Below the pieces are notes generated by a model that worked only from the letters and a program-made list of their open reading frames with translations, made no database searches and was not told where the DNA came from. Made by a program: the position numbers and the translations under genes. A stretch of 64,000 nt of DNA from Actinostola sp. cb2023 (taxonomy: Eukaryota; Cnidaria; Anthozoa; Actiniaria; Actinostolidae), in contig JAUJYZ010000473.1 of NCBI GenBank assembly GCA_033675265.1, positions 160,001 to 224,000 of the forward strand, written 5' to 3'. Below, one piece after another: positions 31,554-43,432 of the stretch (the stretch's first letter is position 1; the number at the start of each line of letters is the position of its first letter).

Positions 31554-31953
31554 ACTTTACACCGTCCGGTAGATTATTCACAAATATGGTTTCTGAATCG
31601 AGGCTAAGCCTGTACAAATGCGTCTTTTGTCAAGGACAGCGTAGCCTAGATGGGGGTAGGCTTGGTAGCGGTTTGGTCTTCGAGGATACATTATAATCTG
31701 CAGATCATCGGAAGATTGCACATTTTGGGTATTCGGATTTTTTTTTCTATGGGAAAACTTGCTTTGATTTTTTTCAAGTTCGGATCAGTGGTTTCTTGAC
31801 ATCTCTTCTACCTTGTACCAAACGCTGAACAGCGAGCGATAAGGGATAGTGCCGATTTCAGGGCGATATTCGAGGGTAGGTGTGTGGTCTGGATGGGCCG
31901 AGTTGCCTACCTTGTGTAAATTTCTACTACGGATAAGCAAAGTCCAACTCAGT

Positions 31954-33855
31954 CGCTCTCAAAACCACCTTTAGACAGCCCAAAATGTCCCCAAAACCAC
32001 TCAGAAAGCTTCATAAAGTATCTAACCTTTATTTGTGAACATTTATATTTTTGTTGATATAAAAAACGATGCTCTCAGAACAGATTTTCAATCTCTTCTA
32101 TGATTTCCTTTGAAGCAAAGCGAAAAGTCGACACAGGAAGCCCGAAAGACAAATACACAAACGTCGAGCTAGGACACAGGCAGCCCAACCATTGTTTCTG
32201 AGGCTATTTATAACTAGACGCTCTAGTAGCGTAAGTCGGGCTTCTTGGAGCAAGCAGTGGTTGCTGCGATCGGTAATCTCGACTGAATCTGATTTGCTGT
32301 CGACCATATATCCATTGTCAATGAAATATTGTCAATGGCAATAAAGCTCGAGCAAGAGCCCGCGCGCCCTAGACTAATGCAACCAACACGTAGGCAAGGT
32401 AATTCATTAACGCACTATGGTTTAGATTGATCATAAAGTATTGTATATGTACAATAGTCAAATCTCCCAGCACAAGAATAGCTTTTTCTAGAATATCACA
32501 ATCATCAAGAGTATTTACCATGTCTTCTACTTGACGAGATAAACGATCGCTTCTACAAAAATAACGAGCCATGACATTCACACACAACACGAGTATAATT
32601 ATAATGGACATACTTTGCATAACGCGATCTGAATTGTTGTACATTTATTGTCACCATAACATGCATCATTATACTTGTGTACATTGCATAGATCCATCAC
32701 TTTCTCTAGAACATCACAATCATCAAGAATATTTACCATGTCTTCTACTGAATACATGAAATTCCATACACAGGACGTGACGAGATAATTAAACGAGCGT
32801 TTCTACAATAATAATACTGATTGTACAAACAAAATCTAACCCTATTTTACTAGCATTTAACACAATGAAACAAAACAAAAGAATGACGATATTTACTGTG
32901 AGGACTGTAAGAGCCACATGTGCTGAATAAGTACTTTTCCAGTTGCTTCGTGGACGATCATCTTTCGCTTCATCCAATAATGGCGACGTTCAAGTTCAGG
33001 TCAAGATCAGTCTTGCTCGTGCTTTTCTTGCAATCAGAGTAGTTCTTTTCAGTTCGTTGTTAAGTCAATAGTCATTGTTTTGTCATTTTGTTCGTAGTTT
33101 GTGTTCACAGTTTTCTCATTTGCTTTTGATATTTCATAACATTTCGACTTTACGGTAAGACTTTTTCAGATATGATATTGAATCCGCGGAACGACCTGGT
33201 CCGAAAACGCTCCACATCTTTTAGAGTAGGTCTACCGCTAACGGTGTGTGAGTTTGTACGTGAGATGAGCGTATTAGACATATTTCGTTCAAATGGTTTT
33301 TTCTCACGATCACAAGACGACATAACCTTCCTTCGACAAGGTTTGTGAAGAAAGGACGATGTGCGACGTCTCGTCTTGATCCGTCTTGATAAGCCATGTG
33401 GTTTGAGCCTTCGGTGATTATCTTAGCGGCCGGCACAGGGTGCATGCGCTGGATTTGAGGTCAACGAAGACGACGAAGAACGCTTCTCATTTTTAGAGTC
33501 GGGTCTTCCACAGTAAGCCCGACTAATTATTAAAATTATATATTTGCATGCGCGCGTCTTTATTTATGGGTTTCCTGTGGTAGAGCGCGCGCGCGCGCAC
33601 GATACGTATTATTACGTATTATATTCCAGGTTGGGTTCTTGGTTCCCTGTGCACATGCTCGAGAATCCAGCGGTGCTCTTCGGCGTGGGCTCGGAAATTT
33701 ATGACGTCATAAATAAAACCAGATGTCGGGGTTCGGATTACTAAAGGTCATCAGAAACAAATACAGACAGTAACAGAGCTTCTGAGAGCTTATAACCGAT
33801 ACGGAAAATACAAATATTACCCAAAATACTGACTCTACGTGACCTGTTGCCCGTG
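31954..33855. other. repeat debris, possible membrane-protein remnant
   Basis: No firm gene. A diverged direct duplication lies at about 32490-32560 and 32700-32800 (CACAATCATCAAGA, TTTACCATGTCTTCTACT). On the minus strand, 32789-32977 reads a short polar start and one strong membrane segment (LTVLTVNIVILLFCFIVLNA), and 32369-32644 a second one, perhaps remnants of a duplicated small membrane-protein gene. Split motifs at 32175 and 33567 mark pieces of the 5420-6345 repeat family. Confidence 0.4.
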
Positions 33856-36417
33856 CATGGATCGATGTGCGGTGCACGCAGCTGGTGCACTTTTCCGTGA
33901 AACATTCGGGATTTTACCTTCAAGAGGACATCGGCAAGCGCTCGTCAAATCTGAACTGTGCTCTTTTTGGCAAGTTTTAATATTGATATGTTCACTAAAC
34001 ATAAGTCAAAACATCTACAAGATGCTTTATTTGTTTTCTGTTTTGATTTTTATCGATTAAAATGCTTTAAAATTGAGGCATTGTGTGTTATTAATGCTGA
34101 ATAGTCTCAATATTTAGTCCTGCACAACACATTTTTGCTATCAGTACTTGTAAACAAAATGTCAAACAACGTATTTATTTCAACAGTCAGTTAAAATAAG
34201 TTTACTAGCTTTTTTTACACACTGTTTTGCCGTTCTTTCTGTGTAATTTATTCACTATATTGATCAGTAATATCATGGATAATATGAAATTAAATAAATA
34301 TTATGCAAAGTTAAACATCGGAGTTCGTACAATTTGTAAGCACTCGGAAGCGATACTTATGCACCTATCAATGTTAAGCCGGCGGGGGGGAGGCCGGGCC
34401 TATGGCGGGGATTTGATTTTTTCAAGAAATTTTCAGTCAAATTCCCTCCCCATGGGCTAAAAGGAAAGGTCAAATGTGGTAAAAAAATTGTATACCCAGG
34501 GCAAAATGTCCCTCATTTTGCGAGAGATATAGTTTGTATAAACCCATTTGTCAGTTTTGAAAAATACAACAAAACAAAAAAAGATCATCAAAACCCAAAC
34601 TTCAGTTATTAAGGTCCACACTTGGACCTGATTGAGGTGTTCAAACCACATCAGTTTCACTTCTTCTCTTGTCAAAAGTACCCGCATTCTTGATATTTCA
34701 TCAATAATTTCATCGGAAGGAATACCCTTGTACTGTTTTAATAAACAGATAGACTGTCACGAATTATCGTCATTCCAAACAAATCAATAAGTTACTTATG
34801 AAACTTGTTTGTCTTTAATGTAAGAGTAAAGTACGAACATTTGACGTCGACTGAAATAACATTTGGGTATTTTTACTCACCGGCCTACGATACTCAATTA
34901 ATAATACCATTCTTCTGCTGTGCTGTAAACTTGATCACGTGAGTCTGATCACGTACGTGTTGAAAGCATGCTTTGATCCGGCAGTTGTTTCGCCGTGGAA
35001 ATTTAAATTTTACTTGTAATTTTACTTTTCAAATTTCCCCTACCCCGGGCAAGTGTTTAATCAAAATCCCAGCCCACGGATAGCACATCTAGTAAAATCC
35101 CCGCCATAGGCACGGGCCCCCCCCCCCCCCCCCCCCCCCGCCGGCTTAACATTGATAGTGTTACATTACATTCTTAGGAAAACCGTATTTAATTACTCTG
35201 TGTTTCTCTCAGTTGGTAGCTAGTAAGCTTATTTGCTAAATGAGTTGTACTATTTCAATGACGGTAATGAAGAACTGTTAATATTTTAGGCAGCCGCTTC
35301 ATGGGTCCTTCATAAGTCGTCCATCTAATCGCCTTTCATGACTCCTTCGATGTCAGTGAATTGAGTTCGTCGAGTTCGTCTATATTTTTGCTTCAGATGG
35401 TTTATGCTGTGTTGGCGTTCCGGCCTTGTGTTTTTAGAACAACTGTAAGAAAGTACAAAATTATGTCAAACACTTTCTAGATGAGATACGGTCAAAATGT
35501 TTAAATAGATGAAGGACTATCAGTCAGTTGAGAGAGGTTCCTTGTTGAAGTGTATTTCGATCACTGACAACTACAATGAAAAATAATTTGCTGAGGAATA
35601 TCAAGCAGCCCTTCTGCCCTAGTATAGGCAAGTCCTTTTATTAGAGAACATTTAGAGCAAATACTACGTTAAGACCTCGACAAAACTACTTTTAGTTGAG
35701 CTTTACTTTTCAACAAAACTTTCCGGCGTGTGTTGAGTCCAACAATCAACATCCAATGGGCTTGTAACGTGACTTTTTAAATTTTCACCGAAGACAAACG
35801 AAAATACCATAACTTGAAAGAGCATACTAAAATTAGAAAAATTTGAAAATTTGAAAAGAATCAAGCAAATAAGAAAAACGTAAACGGCTTTCAAAGTTTC
35901 CCGCTTTGACAAAGATTTGTATGTGTTTTTCGCGCTTGCCCTCCAACATACATTTCCATACAAAAAAGGCATAGTTTGAATGCCTGTAACTATTGCCCTA
36001 TTTACGTATTTCCCTTCAAACTTTCCACTTTTACTAAATTTAGCATGCTCTTTCCAGTTATGATATTTTCGTTTGTCTGCGGTAAAAATTTAAAAAGTCA
36101 CATGACAGGTGTTACACGCCCATTCTTCACCATTCAAAATGAAAAAAGACTACTTTAAAATCGTCCAATTTCTTCTAAAGTTACTCAAAATTGACGTGAA
36201 TTGTGAACTTCTAAACTTACCATGGATAAGGAATAGAATCCAAATGCTTACACCGAAAAAAATCCGTTTTTGACAACATGAACTTCTCTTCGACGTCCTG
36301 CCATTTAGAAAAACTTCAGCTACTTTACCCTGGGTACCCCCCAGCGGCTTCGGAAAGTAAAATCCGACTGTTTCACGGAAAAGTGCACCAGCTGCATGCA
36401 CCGCACATCGGTCCATG
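33856..36417. mobile_element. TIR element G, copy 2, with inserts
   Basis: Same ends and order as 6534-7772 (CGATGTGCGGTGCA, GGACATCGGCAAGCGCTCG, CTCTCAGTTGGTAGCTAG, GCAGCCCTTCTGCCCTAG), direct orientation. It is longer because of an insertion region at about 34217-35185 that includes element H, and a shorter insertion near 35750-36110. No intact gene. Confidence 0.7.
34364..35158. mobile_element. element H with G/C-run termini
   Basis: Inverted ends CTATCAATGTTAAGCCGGCG and inverse, continuing into a G/C homopolymer (23 C residues at 35117-35139, shorter G run on the left) and GGCCTATGGCGGGGATTT-type sequence. About 795 bp. TTAA lies within each end, so a TTAA-targeting origin is possible if the outer bases belong to the target. 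No coding content. Confidence 0.65.
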
Positions 36418-36479
36418 ATATGCCATCAGTTTCATACCTTGTTTCAATATATACATTGCTGTGGGCGCGTCCCGCAGGA

Positions 36480-36645
36480 CGTACACAGGGATCCCAACAT
36501 AATAGGTATCGTGCGCGCGCGCTCTACCACAGGAAACCCATCAAAAAAAGACGCGCGCATGCACATGTATTTGTTTTAATAATTATAAATAGCCTCCGAA
36601 ACAATGGTTGGGCTGCCTGTGGCTAGGATGGGAAGCCTGTGCATG
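36480..36645. repeat. cluster of four split motifs
   Basis: Sites at 36484 (GAT centre as read), 36528 (AAA), 36609 (CTG) and 36629 (AAG). The first two read CACAGG-N3-CCCA, the last two the opposite way, with only 7 bp between the last pair. Related to 5420-6345 but lacking one site present there. Confidence 0.8.
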
Positions 36646-36889
36646 CACTGACTGCCTCATAGAAAACTCGAACTCGTAGTCTAATTGTTGATTAGACAGT
36701 TTGATGTGTAGTATGGCTGGATATTTTACGAGTCATGCTGTATTTTGACGAGCCATAGGCGAGAGATTTATTATCCAAATTTATGGCATAATGAGGCTCA
36801 TTTACGACCGAAAAATTATCGAAACATTTGTTCTTATGGAGGAGTACAAATATGGCTGGATATTTGTAGTTGTTCCTGGCCTACTCACA

Positions 36890-37300
36890 TGATATTAGTA
36901 TAGGTAATCATACGGTTTCGAGTTCAATTTTGAATTAATTTGCACGAGTGTGTTTTTCAAAGACTGTATCACACACGAGTGTAAATTAATTCAAATTGAA
37001 CGAGAAATCGTATGATTACTTATTAATAATATAGATGCAAAAATTTAGCGAAAATTAGACAGCATCAGACAGATGTTGACAAGCATGCACGTAGCGAAGT
37101 ACTCGTTTATTTGACATTAATTATCAATAAATTAATCGACACTACAAACACAACAATCCCTACATACTGATTATAGCAACAAACAGTAATAAGTACAAAG
37201 GCTGTTCATCGTTTTTAGAAAGTTGAAACTAGTACATAACTCTGATTTTCTATTCCCGAAAGCTCAAAAGTTTGATCTTCAGTTTTAATTGACTGAGATT
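36890..37300. repeat. inverted copy of 7800-8260
   Basis: Same dispersed repeat in the opposite direction, with a shortened hairpin at its left end (about 36900-37030). No gene. Confidence 0.7.
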
Positions 37301-38092
37301 ATTCACGCACTCAGAGAGAGAAATTCGACTAAACTTACTGTAAATCACTGGATATTCTTGATTACTTTCCTGACCACTCAAACCAAAGTTGAATACTCAT
37401 TAATTTGTAGAAGTTTGAAGAACCTTTTGCTTACAAGAGCCAACAAAGTTCTTCATTTATCACAGGTTTCCTTTCTAGTCAAGGCTCCCCCGTCAACTTT
37501 CATGTCGAGTCTATAAAATGGTAAAAATGTTGTTTTTGGTGCTTGCTAACTCCAGAATAACAGGCAACGAGTCCTTCTTTCGCATTCTTTCTGCCTTTTG
37601 TACTGTATAAAATGGATTTTCAGTGATTTTGGCAGCGTTTTTGAACCCTTTTTCGGCAAAGGTCCGCCATCTTGAATTTCTTGATTTTTCTGTGAATTTT
37701 CTGTTGCCATGGAAACCACTGCAATGTGATGTGATTTACTGCAATGTGATTGGCTAATATCATTTTCCATTGTATTCTAGCCAATCAGGATCCTTAAAAT
37801 TTTGTAATTTGCACTGGTATTACAGATTTTTGCACTGGTGTTACACTTGAACTGCACTGCTCTCAGCCAATCAGCATCAAGTAATTTTTGCATCTATATT
37901 ATTATGATTATTATTATATGTGGGCTCTACTGAGTACAGTTGGATAATAACCTCGATAATTTTTTTCCGGTCCGGTATCCTAAGAAATCGGGCACTCTGA
38001 TTGGTTGTTGAAGCGGGCGGTATTTTCTATATCTGACCACGGTCCGGTATCCTAGCATCAATAAGTAAACACAATTTGTGAGATTATTACAA
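37301..38092. other. no gene seen
   Basis: Noncoding. Contains AGCCAATCA-type boxes at 37745-37880 and GGTCCGGTATCCTA repeats at 37968 and 38040 that flank a short segment. Open frames 37289-37770 show no domain. Confidence 0.4.
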
Positions 38093-38210
38093 ATGCATTG
38101 TGAGATTATTACAAAGGAAAAGTGAGCACCAAGTGAGCAGAAACATAGCTTGGGCTCCCTGTGTCTAAAATTGGTGCCCACTTTTCCTTTGTAATAATCT
38201 CATAATGCAT
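38093..38210. repeat. inverted duplication around a split motif
   Basis: Arms of 38 bp, 38093-38130 and 38173-38210 (ATGCATTGTGAGATTATTAC... and inverse), with a 42-bp unique centre that contains TGGG-CTC-CCTGTG at 38151. Same architecture as 30064-30194 but unrelated sequence. Confidence 0.85.
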
Positions 38211-38915
38211 TGCGCGCGTACCGGAAGTCTGGAACTCTTGATGCTTGCATACAGTCCTTTCAGAAAACGTTGTCGCTGACCGGCCCCGAGAAAAAAGTAG
38301 CACTCAGTTGATGTAATATATTCATAGAATCTATTGTATTCTATTGTCGTTCTATCTATTGTTTTATGTGTTATTCATTATAGTTTTATGAATATATTAC
38401 ATCAACTAACACCCGATCGGCCTCACGACTACGAGACTAGACCGAACGGGAGTATGGGTAGAAATCACTGAAGCAATAAATTATTCGCTCTGAAAATTTA
38501 TAAATGTTCTCATTATCATAATGGATGTGTGCCTTGTGTTTTACGCAAGGAAAATAAGAGTCGTTATGACTCATGTGAAATAGAAAATACGACGTTTCTA
38601 AAAACAGTTGTAAATAATGAGGTTATTAAACAGAATAATGTGGAGTCACGTGGGAAGGCGTTTTGACACCTTTGGATGACTACCGAAAGTGATACGGATA
38701 AAGTACGTGCTCAACTATAGTTTTACTGTACTTTGACAACCTCTCAGCTCCTGGTCTATCGGCAAATGACCGATCAACCAAAGTACATAGTGGAACAGTT
38801 GTCACTAAATGACAACGGTCACCTCCAACGGTCCTTGATCTGCACCGTAGTTAATAGAGGGGACCTATAACTCTATTAACTTGTCTGCACTTACAATCAC
38901 CTCTCCACAATTGCC
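38211..38915. other. no gene seen
   Basis: AT-rich noncoding sequence with an inverted ATATATTCATA-type pair near 38308-38400. No supported feature. Confidence 0.4.
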
Positions 38916-39117
38916 CTAAACCATAAAAGCCCCCATGAGACGTTGTTCCTTGTTGGCCCTCCCCTCATCCTTTGAAGCTCCTTTATTGATGACTTTTTCG
39001 ATTTTTCCCTTAAGATTAGAGATGGCTCCATCCAAAGGGGAACTCTTTTTAACCCAACCTCGGCAGTACTTCAGATGTGTAGCAGACAGGTCATGGCTCC
39101 CTATTTCTTTATGCTTT
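38916..39117 (-). CDS. possible host terminal exon, minus strand
   Basis: Reading leftwards from an acceptor (CTTACCACAG on the minus strand, 39118-39119), an open frame of about 66 codons reaches TAG at 38916-38918. The peptide has coding-like composition (HKEIGSHDLSATHLKYC, then WVKKSSPLDGAISNLKGKIE). No domain recognised. It could be a real last exon or the tail of a decayed element gene. The plus-strand frame over the same bases is less convincing. Confidence 0.35.
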
Positions 39118-39340
39118 CTGTGGTAAGTTTAAGCTCATCAGCAAATCAGTAATTTAACTACCTTATTAATTATCACTTATTTTCGCGCGTCTTTAATTTC
39201 GCGATTTTCGCGTTTGAAAAAAATCCCGAAATTAAAGACTCGCGAATAATAATAATACCGCGAAAATTAACGACGCGAAATTTAATATCACGCGGTGAGG
39301 TCTTTTATCAGCAATTAGTCCACGAACGAACATTGTGATA

Positions 39341-39768
39341 AGTAGATATTAAATGGGGGTTCTGCATCAGGTATATACCGGTATTACCGGCATTCACACC
39401 CAATACCGGTATAAGCGCAGCTTGGTCCCCAGTATACGGTATAAGTGAGGTCCCCGATACCGGTATAAGCGAAGCTTGGTCCCCGGTATAGTGCCAGACC
39501 AGCCGGCCGAAGCCTTTTCTGTTTCCGCACTTCTATTTTTTTTTTGGTTAGATTATTTTTATAATAATAATATTTTTTTTGTTGTTCTGAAGAAAAGAGC
39601 AGGTCACCTATTGTTTTAGGTCTTTTGTATCGTAATTTTCGGTACGGACAGCCTATTGTTTTATAACACCTTTTGTTTACACACGTGTCTATTTTTAGAA
39701 CGACCGTTTGGTCTTTCGCTGACGTTTTTTATTTTCTTCACGGTTCGTGACACAAACAAGTGACGTCA
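39341..39768. repeat. left TIR of element B
   Basis: Inverted match of 47601-48161: TGGGGGTTCTGCATCAGG, several ATACCGGTAT motifs, CAGCTTGGTCCCC, AGAGCAGGTCACCTATTG, ACCGTTTGGTCTTTCGCTGACG, and AAACAAGTGACGTCA. Shorter than the right copy by a deletion of about 110-150 bp near its inner part. Confidence 0.85.
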
Positions 39769-39877
39769 GCACAAACAAACATAAACTAAAGAATACAAAT
39801 CTTTATTCATATATATATATTATTAAATCGTGATACAACAAGTTTTGTTTGAATTTTAAATGATAAGGGTCCATTGT

Positions 39878-40608
39878 TTAAGAAAGTTCTTCTGACTCAA
39901 ATAAAAGCTTTCCTTGTCCTCTCGAGGGTGGAAAACCAAACAAAGTACTCTTCTCTCCCTCCTTGTTCACATCGCCTAGTTCTAAATTCTTCTCTTCGTT
40001 TGGAAATCGCGCTCGTTCATGTTCCGATACTTGATGGGATCCAAACAAAATCTTAGCTTTTTTACTTGTGGGTGGTACATCAAACAAACCGGTCCTCTTT
40101 CCGGTTTCCTTTTTCTCTACGCATTTGTCCCCTTTGTTTTCGGTTTGAAATCGCCTCTGTTGATATGGGAGGAGATTGCAGTCAATCACGTGACGGTTCT
40201 TTATCCAATATTCGTAAGCCAAGGCTGCAATCATCGTTGGGGCTCTAAAAAACTCGTCTGTTTCCACCACACGATAGAACCACTCAGCCGGCATACTAAA
40301 CTCTTGCTTTATCCCCATGCGTTCTACAGTCATTCGATCGTCTAAAACCACTTTCTTGGTTCTCTTATACACTTCTGACGCAGGTGTCGTTGAAGCGTTT
40401 CGTACTATTTGATTGGTTGGGTCCAGGTTAAACTTCACAACCAGAGAATTTGGTTGATCTATAGTCACACTTTGTACATTCACCTTTTTAAGAGATCTTC
40501 CAGAACCATCGAAGGCGTCATCATAGATCTGGCTAACATCTTCATCAAGTTTGCTGTCTAGATTAAACTAACCTCTGCACTCACATTCAATCGCTTCTTA
40601 TAACTCAT
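39878..40608 (-). pseudogene. element B unknown protein
   Basis: On the minus strand an ATG at 40608 (MSYKKRLNV) meets a stop near 40560. A second frame opens just before and runs to 39878, about 225 residues, so a small indel near 40565-40572 is likely. Visible features: strand-rich N-terminal part (VTIDQPNSLVVKFNLDP), a middle region AEWFYRVVETDEFF ... ALAYEYW, and a low-complexity Lys/Glu C-terminus with repeated LFG/LFD-x-PP-S motifs. No recognised domain. Being next to the ATPase, it could be a virion component. Confidence 0.45.
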
Positions 40609-41447
40609 TTCCAAACTGATTACATCATCGTGATGCAAATAGAAAATGATATCATTTTCTAAAAAATAAAAAATAAAAAATAGAATAGCGTTGGTTTTCT
40701 AAGTTTCGTATGCTGAAGTTATTTTTAGTACCTGCATGACTTCATGAATCTATGAACTTTCAAATGCTCCCTCAACCCAGACTCCCACCCGGCCACCCTA
40801 CGGCTTTAAAAAATATTTCAGACAACACCTGTTTACACAATGGATACTCCCTCTATTCCGCAGAGACTGCAGATTGTCTACATTAAAATCACCATGACCA
40901 CCAGCGTAGTTTCAAAGCTGCTTTATTAGACTTCTAAGACATTTAAACATCCAAAACAAACAAAGAATGAAATTTGATAGTTCACATTCACTTGTTCTTA
41001 ATAGTTCTGCCAGTTAGGTATTGATTTAATCACGGCTCTCAATCGTTCTGAACGTCGAGGAGGTATCACTATATCTTCGTATTTATGGGCATCTCGATAA
41101 GGTATCCACTTGATGGGTTTTTCTGTACTTGGTGGGGGAGTGGGTGGAAATATGGGTGGACCAGATGGAGTGTTTGGTGTATTGAACAAGGAGGTTGGTT
41201 GCCCCATTTCTGAATGGGGTCTTGGAGTGGAAGGAACCTCAACTGAAGTCGATGGTCTCGAAGTAGATGGTATTCTAATTTTAGAGGTGAGGCGTTGTAA
41301 CATGGAAGGTGGTTTAGATGTTACAAAACCGCTATCACGACTTAGACTTGTCGAGGGAACATTTTCTGGGGTTGTAAAAGCCGTCAGATGACTTTCATCA
41401 GCCAACGGTGGTAGGACTGCTTCTTGCCTGGGTCTGACCACCACACT

Positions 41448-43432
41448 AGTAGATATGAAATGAGAGTTCTGGAACACGGACGCTCCGGAGCAACCGGAGC
41501 AAATCCCCTCATACCGGTATAAGCGCAGCTTGTGGCCCTGGTACCACCGGAGCAAATCTCCTAGGAGGTGACGTCATGCCGGTGCGGAGCCCGGTGCCTT
41601 TGGAGCCTATTGTTCTAAAATATACCTTTTGTATACAATCTATTTTTAGTCACCAACTCGAGGATAATTATTATTTTTTATTTATTTATAATAATTAGTA
41701 TTTTTCTACACTAGATTCTACACTAGATTCTACACTAGATTCTACACTAGAATCTACACTAGATTCTACATCGCCCCTACATCGACCCCACATCGACCTC
41801 TCATCGACCTCTCATCGACCCCACATCGACCTGAATAGCCTGATAGCCGATAGCCTGATAGCCGATAGCCTGATAGCCGATAGCCTGATAGCCGATAGCC
41901 TGATAGCTGATAGCTGATAGCCGATAGCTATAGCCTGATAGCCAATAGCCGATAGCCCAAGGCAACACCTAGACCTAGACCTAAACCTAGAACTTTTAAA
42001 AGCTATATGTTCTGTGTAATCCGAAAAAAAGGTTTAAATGCTAGAAAACAACTAAATATTCCCGATTTTATGTGATTTTTAAGTACCCCCACCCTGACTT
42101 ATTCAGAAACTATTGAAATTGGGATCCCTGTGTATTATTTTTGCACTTTTATAAGTTGGGGTTCCTGTGTAGTCCTATAATATATGTGTTCAGTGAACTG
42201 TAACCTACTAATACGGTGTAAGAGAAGCATGTGTCAACAACTCCACATCAAAGATGTTAAAGAAACATGTTTGAAAGATTCAATTTTCTACTTCTGAGCT
42301 GTGAATACTAGTCTGGAATGGAATGGATCGACTTTTCGTCAGCCGTTCAATGGCTGGAAATGGCTGGACGCTACATCTTTAACTGCAATGATTATATTGA
42401 TACTGACCTAGATGTGGATGTATATAGAAATGAAACTAACGATGGAACTATACCCTTGCTGGGAAGTATTGCAGGGTCAATCATCTATACTGAACGTTTC
42501 TAACAGTTTGTTATAATTGTTATTCTCTGATTTATATGAGTATTTTCTGAGTATTTGTTTCTAATAATTCATGTGGTTCGTTGATCATTGATAATTATGT
42601 AAAAAAGTGCTTTTTACAATAATCTCTATTGTTTGGAGCGACGGGTGTTTCTATTGACTGACAATCAAAACATTGTGTTTATAATTTCGATTTCTCGGTT
42701 AAATATTAGAAACGAGTTTGAATGGACAAGTTCACTTAGAACATTTTAATGTGAGTTTTCTGAATAAAAATGATTTTGAAAAACATATCTGTTGTTGTTC
42801 CCTGGGCAAGTTCAGACCGGTGTTAATCCCCCTATTGTTTATTTGTGCTGACGTCACTTGTTTGTGTCACGAACTCCAGCCGGCCGGAACAATGCTTCGG
42901 GAAATATATTATTTTAGTCATATTTGATCTTTTATCCCTTTTTTTAAAGTTAAAACTTTTTTAGTAATTAGAATAATAACATTGGAACGCAGGAAAGAAA
43001 AAAAACAATCGGGAAAAACAACGTCAGCGAAAGACCAAACGGTCGTTCTAAAATAGACACGTGTGTAAACAAAAGATCTTTAGAAAACAATAGGCTGTCC
43101 GTACCGGAAATTACGACACAAAAGATGGAGTCAACCAAAAACAATAGGTGGCCTGCTCTTTTCTTCAGAACAAGAAAAATACTAATTATTATAAATAAAT
43201 AAAAAATAATAATTATCTTCGAGTTGGTGACTAAAAATAGATTGTATACAAAAGGTATATTTTAGAACAATAGGCTCCAAAGGCACCGGGCTCCGCACCG
43301 GCATGACGTCACCTCCTAGGAGATTTGCTCCGGTGGTACCAGGGCCACAAGCTGCGCTTATACCGGTATGAGGGGATTTGCTCCGGTTGCTCCGGAGCGT
43401 CCGTGTTCCAGAACTCTCATTTCATATCTACT
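41448..43432. mobile_element. element C: 1,985-bp nested derivative
   Basis: TIRs of about 255 bp starting AGTAGATATGAAATGAGAG, with 6-bp target duplication CACACT (41442-41447, 43433-43438). The TIRs share ATACCGGTATAAGCGCAGC and ATTGTTCTAAAATA with element B, and 42840-43170 matches the inner part of the right TIR of B. The interior has minisatellites and no credible gene (a 61-codon frame at 42318-42503 has no recognised domain). It is a MITE-like, internally deleted relative of element B. Confidence 0.9.
41703..41960 (+). repeat. three short tandem arrays in element C
   Basis: Successive arrays: about six units of TACACTAGATTC, several of CATCGACCYC, then many of TGATAGCCGATAGCC with deletions. 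They follow the left TIR directly, where element B has unique sequence. Confidence 0.9.

Larger units (their letters stand above)
17886..31953. mobile_element. element D: transposon with about 1-kb TIRs, nested inserts
   Basis: Left 17886-18825 and right 29985-31953 are inverted copies. Shared landmarks, left and inverted on the right, include the GACCACACACCTACCC end, CGCTCGCTGTTCAGCG, the GTTGCAG tandem tract, GATAAGTCATGTTTTTAT and GCCGCTAATGAGTTTCC. The right copy is lengthened by a foldback (30064-30194) and an 870-bp MITE (30499-31368). Element A (18831-27592) sits just inside the left TIR. Subtracting inserts, D was about 4.4 kb. It carries a zinc-finger gene (27704-29717) and an opposing RecQ-like fragment (29712-29882). 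Outer ends are approximate and no target duplication was resolved. Confidence 0.7.

Noticed and set aside
31227..31607. Short frames over the GTTGCAG tract
   Set aside because: Part of the TIR of element D and repeated inverted at 18260-18442; no domain.
41448..41555. N-terminal extension of the Pro-rich frame and C-terminal extension of the ATPase frame
   Set aside because: Both extensions lie in the TIRs of element C and are created by the insertion.
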